The notes under the pieces: generated by a model
The model's database searches: none
Seen by the model: only the letters and a program-made list of their open reading frames with translations
Told to the model about the DNA's origin: nothing
Assembly: GCA_001949185.1 (NCBI GenBank)
Contig: BDGG01000002.1
Span: 2,370,467 to 2,434,466 of the forward strand
Source: Ramazzottius varieornatus
Taxonomy: Eukaryota; Tardigrada; Eutardigrada; Parachela; Ramazzottiidae
Length of the DNA stretch: 64,000 nt
Direction of reading: 5' to 3'
Position numbers and translations under genes: made by a program
Part shown: positions 57,489 to 64,000 of the stretch, in pieces
Layout: each line of letters starts with the position of its first letter
How positions within the stretch are numbered: the first letter of the stretch is position 1

Positions 57489-59618
57489 TTAATAGTCATC
57501 CAAATCAAAATCATGTTCGGCGGCGTGATCGTCCAACAGACTGGTGTCCAAGGCGTTCAAGTCGACACGGTACCGGAGCAATCCTCCAACACCGCCGAAA
57601 CCTCTCACAAACTGCGAACCTTCCGGACTCTTGTCTGTGACGATTTCCAAGGTGGCTCCAAAACCCTTGTACTTTTCTGCCAGCCATTCCAATAATGAAA
57701 TGGACTCTTCCACTTCCAACTCAACTCCAGTCTAAAAGGAAAATCGAAACTGGGTAAAAAAAATTGCGTAAATTTGGGAGAAAAAAAACTTCTTACGTCC
57801 TTATCCAGAAAATTAGATTTGTCTTGCGTGATGGAGCCTCTCTGATAGATGAGCTTCTCTTCACCAGTACTAGGATTCCGTAAAAGGTACCGTGTAATGT
57901 CTAAATTCTCCCAGCATATCAAAGTTTCACAAGCGCCCATTTCCAGACACTTCAGAGTATCGTCAACGCCGAAGCAAACCTTCCCACTGTCCTGGGAAAT
58001 CTCATCGAAAAAGCGACCTGTGAAAATGTTACAAATTAATCGCATTGGGAGTTCGGGAAATAACACGACAAGACTAGTTTTCCCGAAGTGGCACACTCTT
58101 ACGATGTTGTTAGCCGAGAGTGCGCGCCACTTGGAAAATACTGTCTTGCCGAGCGACTTTGTCTTCTTAAGTGGCGCACGTGTTTGGTGTTGTTGGCTGA
58201 ATGTGGGCGCCGCTCGGATGATAAAGAATTTTAACATTTACTACAGTAGTTCCAATTCGAGAATCTCTACTCCAGAAAACTCACCAATGAGCTTCTTCTC
58301 CTGGACGAATTTGACACTGGCCAAACAGTCAGCGGACAACTCGATGGCTTGGTTCAAGCCATTCTCGCCACCATACGAAATATCGACGGTCTTGACAATC
58401 TTGGCTACCAAACGCTGGAACAAAGAAGCCCAATGAACGCTGCTGAATATTCAGGAAAGAAACGGCGGGAGGCCTACCTGATCGAACATGTCGGACTGGC
58501 CCAACTCAGTTTTGAAATCGGCACTTCCGGCTAGGACCAAGCCAGCTACGTTAGGTCGGTCGTTAGTAATGAAACAACCGACGGCTGTTTCTGCCACTTT
58601 TCTCACGTAGTTGTGGCGCTTTTCCAAACGTAATCGGGCAAAACGAAGGGCAGACTGACCACCACGACCTGAAAACATAAGAAATTTTGATCTTTTGACG
58701 AGAAAAGTACCAAGCATCACTGGGAAAACATGAAGACGAGCCTCTCACCGTGCTTTTTTGGAAGATCAACGGTAAACTGAGCAAGAACATCCCTTGTATT
58801 CCCTTGGAGTGTAGCGAACAAAGCACCGTTACCATCCATAACGATGAATCCGAATTTTGTATCATCGGCTAATAACGCTTGAAGGGCCTAAAAAAGCGAA
58901 GCCAATCAATCGACAAACCAGAACGAAGATCTACTTACAAACGAAAGACTTTGAGACTGCTGAGCAAAATCGTCTTTCAGCTGCCACGAAATCCTTGAGC
59001 AATATTCTGCCGTTCGAACCTTCTGGCACGATGATACTTATTACAGTACGGGCGAGCATACTTCGGTGTGGAACTTGTTGTCGCAAAGGTACAGCGAAGT
59101 GTTGATGGCTTTGAAAGGTTCGAAATCAATGTTGACTTTCTTCTCTTTTCCTTCGTCCGTCACGATGGTACCGCAGTATACGACAAGTCCATTCGTCGGC
59201 ACTGAAAACGATCAAAATGTTTTCAGCCACGGATAATGTAAGATGAGGACGGTAAAGTAAAAGACAACTATTACGAATCCTGCATACGCATCGGCATAAG
59301 TGCCACGTGGGCGGATGCATGCAGGTACGTGAGAGAATTCTCCGGCCAACCTTTATTGTACAGCTTGAGGCGCTGCTGGACGCTGGTGATGGCGCCGAGC
59401 ACGGACAGACGGTTGACACGACTTTTTATGTTGGATGCTGTACCAAACTCATCGGCCAACATCTTGCCTACTCTGGAAATTTGATCCTTGGGGGGAATAA
59501 TGAGGGAAATCATGGACGTTCCGTTGCCGCGCGCCGCTTCCAGACTCTTGATCAGCTTACGGATCTTCCACATCTCTACATTCCGGTCCGAGCTGTCGTT
59601 TGCGTCTCCCGAACTCAT
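57489..59618 (-). CDS. eRF1: Eukaryotic peptide chain release factor subunit 1
   Basis: Seven minus-strand exons (59618-59351, 59201-59062, 58887-58749, 58668-58478, 58414-58285, 58017-57797, 57731-57489) give 443 residues (human 437). Domain 1 carries the stop-codon-reading motifs TASNIKS (NIKS at 63-66) and YLCDNKF (127-133); domain 2 has the GGQ loop ([16 protein letters not shown] at 185-187) that triggers peptidyl-tRNA hydrolysis; domain 3 ([20 protein letters not shown]) binds eRF3, and the acidic end DFDLDDY is typical. All key residues match the standard code reader, so no stop-codon reassignment is suggested. Two GTGGCGCAC hairpins sit in the intron 58284-58018. A single-copy housekeeping gene and the best phylogenetic marker in the window. 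Confidence 0.97.
58077..58216. repeat. Two adjacent GTGGCGCAC hairpin repeats (eRF1 intron 5)
   Basis: Copies at 58077-58140 (TTTTCCCGAAGTGGCACAC..GTGCGCGCCACTTGGAAAA) and 58166-58216 (AAGTGGCGCACG..GTTGGCTGAATGTGGGCGCC). Confidence 0.75.
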
Positions 59619-62600
59619 CTTGGATGTTCTTAATCAACAACGTGGGAAAAAAATGTTGCCCTGAAACGACGAAACGGGGTTGAGTAAAAAGGAATGTTTC
59701 ACGAACAGTAATTCAAGGACGCTTCCGGTCGGTCCACCTCACCTCCTTACCTCAGAGCCGTCGATTTTCCCCGTTAAGCCTGGTCGTTCTGTTGATAAAA
59801 GCCCGCCGCAAGAGGGAAGTTTATTTTCACCCCAAATATCAACATCCGGTAGAACGAAGGACATTGGATCCTCGAATCTGGAAGACAGCGAGAACGGCGA
59901 GAAGACTTCGAAACGTCAAGGATGCTCAATCAAATGGAATCAACCCATCCGCAAACTCTTGAATGGATGACGACATCAGCTTTTGGAGATGAGGTTGATC
60001 ACGTGGGAAATATGTGTCATTTGTATCAATATAGAGATTGCGAGCGAAACCGCACTAGCACAATTCGATGCGCACAGGAACATCGTGACATTTCAGGAAC
60101 AAGTTCGTCTCGTAGGCTGTGTGTTAAAGGAGTCGCGCAATGTTTACACATGATGTCACGAAGTTTCTATGCGTATCGAACTGTGCTACTGCGCTTTCGC
60201 TCGCAATCTCTATAGTTTAAGTCCCGTGTTTTATTACGAGCTTAGGGCTTGCTGGGCGTTGGCAAGCCGAGGCGCCTGTAATCTGCAAGAACTGCTCGGG
60301 TGCCAGTATGGTGTTGGTTGACCGGACGCCTTGCTCAGCAGGCAAACCCTTACCAAGGAATGGTTGGTACGCTGGTCGCCGCGCCAAAAGAGCGAGACGA
60401 CTGGCTCTTTTGGCAAGCCGTTCTGTAATCTAGTAAGGATCTACCTGCTGAAAACCGGAAGCGGAGCGGATGGAAAAACTGGTCTAGCAGGTTTCGCACA
60501 GATCGACAAAAGTAGCAAGCGAAGCTGTCGCAGTCTCGCACTGTCAGACAAACAAGAATCAGACACTTTTTGCGGATAATCCGCACGTAATCGTCTTTCC
60601 TCTCGATCCAATGTGCTGCCTTTGCTATTTGTGTTGCACATATGCTAAAGACTTGGGTACGGGAGACCAACGTTACATACCTGTCTCTGGATCCGCAGTC
60701 TGAAATTCAAGGACCATCTTGCGAGACGACGGGAGCGACAACAGCTACATACCTCGTGTGATCTCCCTTCCTGTTTCCCTTGACGGTTACGGATGAGAAG
60801 ACGTCTCGTCTCGACGGATTACTTGTCGTTTGCAGAAGTAGTCCGCAAGCGAAATAGTAAGTCTGTTTGTCCGGTAAATCATTCGTACGAAACTATTACG
60901 TGATATTCCGGTTCCGTGCAAAATCTCGGCCTCGGAAGAGGTGGCAATGCTTGGAGTCGTTTGATTGATTGAATTGGTGCTTTGACTTGGTTGAATGGTG
61001 GATGGCGTCAGGTGTGTTTATCTATCTTGGTGGCTCTTGGGGCTTGCCCTGGCGTTTCGTTTTGACGTCATGGGTGTATTTGATTATTTGTGTTGGTGGT
61101 TGCATTTATTTTTGCAGCTTGTGTTGATTAGGTTCTCTCGATCGGGAGCGTTCGTCGTGAACTTGCGCGTGCTTTGCTTCCTGACGCCGCACTTCAACGA
61201 AGTTCAACTCGGATACCGCCGGGATGCGTTGCTTCACGAAGCGTGCTAAAGGTTGGGTAATAAGTAATAACGAAGGTTTTATCCTGGCGTGGACTAAATG
61301 GCGACAAACTGAATGCAGTCGATCAAGTTTTGCGTCATCAGCTCGGCAAAATTGCTGTCGCCGTCGCATTCTTCTACTCCTGCGATAAATTATAGGTTGT
61401 CGTGACAGCTTTGATTGCAGGTATACAAATTCTGTTCCTTCCTGAGGCGGAGGCGGTGAGGATGAATTAACTAGAAATTCCAACGTGAAAACCCCGCGAA
61501 ACGGGATATTCTGTTAGAAAATTTTCATCTTCACTTCGTGCGCCGCTTGTGAGGTATTTAGTTCGCGGAGCTTAACGACGTCGGTAGACATTCCGTGCGT
61601 TCGTCTTGGAATGTTACGTGTTGGATGAAGACTGAGTGGAGGACAGACCGAAAGAAATGGTGGCTGGTTGTAGTTGAGATGTCTTTGGAGTGGACGTTAA
61701 TAGCTCTTGTCCTACTTTGCTTCCGACCTCGTTCGTTTTCGTTTCCAGACTCCTTCTGTCATGTCGTACTCGCTTTCGAGGACGCCGAGAGGATTACCCT
61801 GCTTGTGTCAGTCAGCGATCCTTGGATCTTCATGTAGATCACGAACTCTCGTCACAACTTGAACCTTCAGCCGAAGAACGATCAAGTGCGGATCTAGTCG
61901 CCGAAACTTCCTACACGGTAACCAAATACATTTTCTTCCTTCCTGAGCTGTTTTCAGCCTCACTGTTTTTGCTTGAATCGTTGACGGTCCGAAGATCCGG
62001 GAATTCCAGCTGGGGCTGGCTCTTCTTGATGTTCTTACGCGGGGAACGAATCTTGCTGTTCCAGCTTCGGTTGTAGCCGTGTTGGCACTGTACTGTAGGG
62101 GTAATTTATACTGTGGCCAGGCGGTGACGGCACGGCTCTAACGGGAATGCCGTGCATACGCTTGACCGTTGGGTGATGGATCGAAAGGAGCTCACTGAAG
62201 CGTGACTCTTCCTTCTTCCGTGTTGGGTTCGGCTTTGTTATCAGTTCATTATTCGTTCAGTCTGGAATAAAATTAGGGATCCCGTTTTAGATCGTGTTTC
62301 ATTGAGGCTGGTATGAATGAGACAGGCCAATAGGGCGAATAGTTAATGGTGGAAAGATGGACGTCAGCGTCGAGAGGCTGACAGGATGAAGTATCCAGCA
62401 GACCTCCAGGGTCTCGCCAGCACCGCCGTACATGCATCTTGCATTTAAGCAATTGAAGGGACAAGCCAGGGATAAATTATCCCAATAGGGATCCAGAAAC
62501 AGAGGGAGCGGATGAAAGACGGGGAAGTATCCACGCAATCGACAAAAGTCCCGCAGGCAAGTCTTATCGATTTGTATTTCCCTTTACGGCACGCAAAGTT

Positions 62601-64000
62601 GTAACTCTCTGAAGTATGCAAAGATTTAACCATCTTGTTTCAGTTCTAGAGATCCAGGCAAACTTGGAATTTCGACTTCGGATGGACGATGAGGAAGACA
62701 GATACGGGGAACCGGAAGTGGTTTGATAACTTTCAGACGAGCTCTCAAGATACAGTTGAAAAGGAACAAGTTAGAAGGCGGCTAGAAGGCTGTACTACAG
62801 AAGGCTTGTAGTGAACGTCGAGTTGAAGTTTATAGACAGAAAAGGCTTCTGCTATTTTACGCCATGATGGCTTTCTGGCGCTTTTTGTAACAACTCCACG
62901 AACGACACAGCGGCACTTCCGCTTGACACGCTTTAGGCCCTCTTTCTTGTCAAAAGAGTCAAAAGTTTACTTATTTCTCTTTTCACAGACTGTCGTAGAA
63001 GAGAAGAGACCCGTGAAGGCCGGACAAGACTAGAAAAAACAAACTCAGAAGTGGAAGAAGTTGGAAGACTGGAAGCGCAAGTCAGAAGATCCCCAGGTCA
63101 AGTCGCGCTACGTCTTGCGCTAGTCTGACAAGCTGAACGAACCAATTCTGCTTTGGTCATTTGGAAAACACTTCCGATTTTTGTTTTAAGTTTTTGGTTA
63201 TAAAGGGGGCTGTTGAACGGTGATTCTGGCACGAGTACGGAACGTTGTAGGAAGGTCGGTGGTGGTTGGAAGGCAGGAGTGAGCGACGAGGCATGGTTAT
63301 CGATTTGTCTATATGGGTTTTATAGCCTTTGATACGAGCAGTTGTGGACTTTTATTGCCTCGGCTGTCGATTTCACATTTTCGGCTGTGCAGCCTATGAT
63401 TCTCACGCAGTCCCCCCACAGCTGTAGTTTGTACTGCTGTACACTATCGGACGCAGTAACGTATCGGATTCTTTTTCAGCCCTTCCTTCCGCTTGATAAT
63501 CGCGAAACTAGACCAGCCTTCCAGACAAGTTTTCGAAGCAAGCTTGGCTGGTTGCACACTTTGCTGGGTAATGTTTACTGGTGAAAAGTCTGCCAAGTGA
63601 AACACTTTCCCCCGTCTTTACTCCACTGTAATCTGCCCGGACTTTATCTCTGTTTAAATTTAGTTTATCTGCTGCTTTTTGCAAGCCACAAATATTTTAT
63701 TGCCAGCCTAATCCGCAGTTTTTACCTTCCGATCCGGAATTACATTGATCTTGTTGTTTTTTGTTGCAGATTATATTTTCTGGAATAAAGTGAAACTAGA
63801 TACGTCGAATTCACGGTACGTCGAACAAGAAAGGAAGCTCCAAGAAATTTTCAGCTAGATTTTCTCGGAATATTTTTGCTTGACATTTATCGTGAGCTTA
63901 AAATTTTCCAGGCTGTAGAGATATCCTGTCTTCCAAAATTGATAAAAAAACGGGTTCGTGGTTTACGGGGATTATTGTCAGTGACTACCGTCGGAATCTG
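59619..64000. other. Gene-poor right end
   Basis: Over 4 kb without a convincing exon. It holds the eRF1 promoter on the left and an inverted-repeat element at 60030-60214. Several 60-130 codon open frames lack splice context or recognisable domains. A long non-coding 5' region of a gene beyond the window is possible. Confidence 0.45.
60030..60214. mobile_element. 185-bp MITE with 60-bp TATAGAGATTGCGAGCG inverted repeats
   Basis: The left arm TATAGAGATTGCGAGCGAAA and the right arm, inverted, TATAGAGATTGCGAGCGAAA agree exactly for the first 20 bases, then about 80% over 60 bases to GTGACAT. TA ends are consistent with a TA target. Confidence 0.85.

Noticed and set aside
57489-59618. Possible altered stop-codon reading by eRF1
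   Set aside because: NIKS, YxCxxxF and GGQ motifs are all canonical, and predicted genes use TAA, TAG and TGA as stops.
60995-61837. Plus-strand frames with Trp/Leu-rich translations
   Set aside because: Composition reflects T/G-rich DNA; no splice sites, motifs or homologous pattern.
1-64000. CRISPR arrays, tRNA and rRNA genes
   Set aside because: No regularly spaced identical repeats and no cloverleaf or rRNA-like segments were recognised by eye; a covariance-model scan would be decisive.

Overview
This is a eukaryotic, intron-rich window from an animal. GT..AG introns interrupt almost every gene, and the families are metazoan: animal haem peroxidases, a dopamine-beta-hydroxylase-like copper monooxygenase, a melanotransferrin-like protein, a dermatopontin-like protein, an ANF-type receptor, a Kir channel and CYP2-clan P450s. 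The gene style suggests an ecdysozoan invertebrate; a tardigrade is my best guess, but the sequence alone does not prove it. No bacterial operons, rRNA, tRNA or CRISPR were seen. All gene models were spliced by eye. For the complete ones the exon lengths sum to a multiple of three and intron phases agree.

Layout, left to right. 0.05-0.7 kb: COX6C (+). 1.7-5.8 kb: GPI-anchored two-lobed transferrin-like protein (+). 7.6-10.9 kb: inward-rectifier K+ channel (+). 12.0-12.5 kb: small secreted protein with a free-standing cathepsin-propeptide (I29) domain (-). 15.9-19.6 kb: haem peroxidase A (-). 20.5 kb: small putative secreted peptide (+). 23.7-25.0 kb: decayed Gag-like retroelement ORF (-). 26.0-27.5 kb: dermatopontin-like gene (-). 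28.6-30.0 kb: broken partial copy of a DBH-like monooxygenase (+), holding an assembly gap inside a MITE. 30.6-35.3 kb: intact DBH-like monooxygenase with three DOMON modules (+). 35.7-41.4 kb: ANF-type receptor with little or no cytoplasmic part (+). 42.4-43.2 kb: DIRS-like retrotransposon remnant (-). 43.9-50.3 kb: two tandem P450 genes (+). 50.6-55.1 kb: haem peroxidase B (-). 57.5-59.6 kb: release factor eRF1 (-). 59.6-64 kb: no convincing gene.

Duplication shapes the region. Peroxidases A and B are paralogues 31 kb apart on the same strand, with largely conserved splice sites but different N-terminal exons. The P450s are a tandem pair with four of six exons of identical length. The monooxygenase carries an internal exon-pair triplication and has a dead partial copy next to it. 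Introns and intergenic DNA hold many short inverted-repeat elements from at least six MITE-like families, one of them a hairpin family with a GTGGCGCAC core found throughout the window.

Most unusual points: both peroxidases have lost both residues that normally form ester bonds to haem while keeping the catalytic His and Arg; the transferrin-like protein has lost most canonical iron and carbonate ligands in both lobes; the receptor ends just after its membrane span; the monooxygenase has three DOMON modules.
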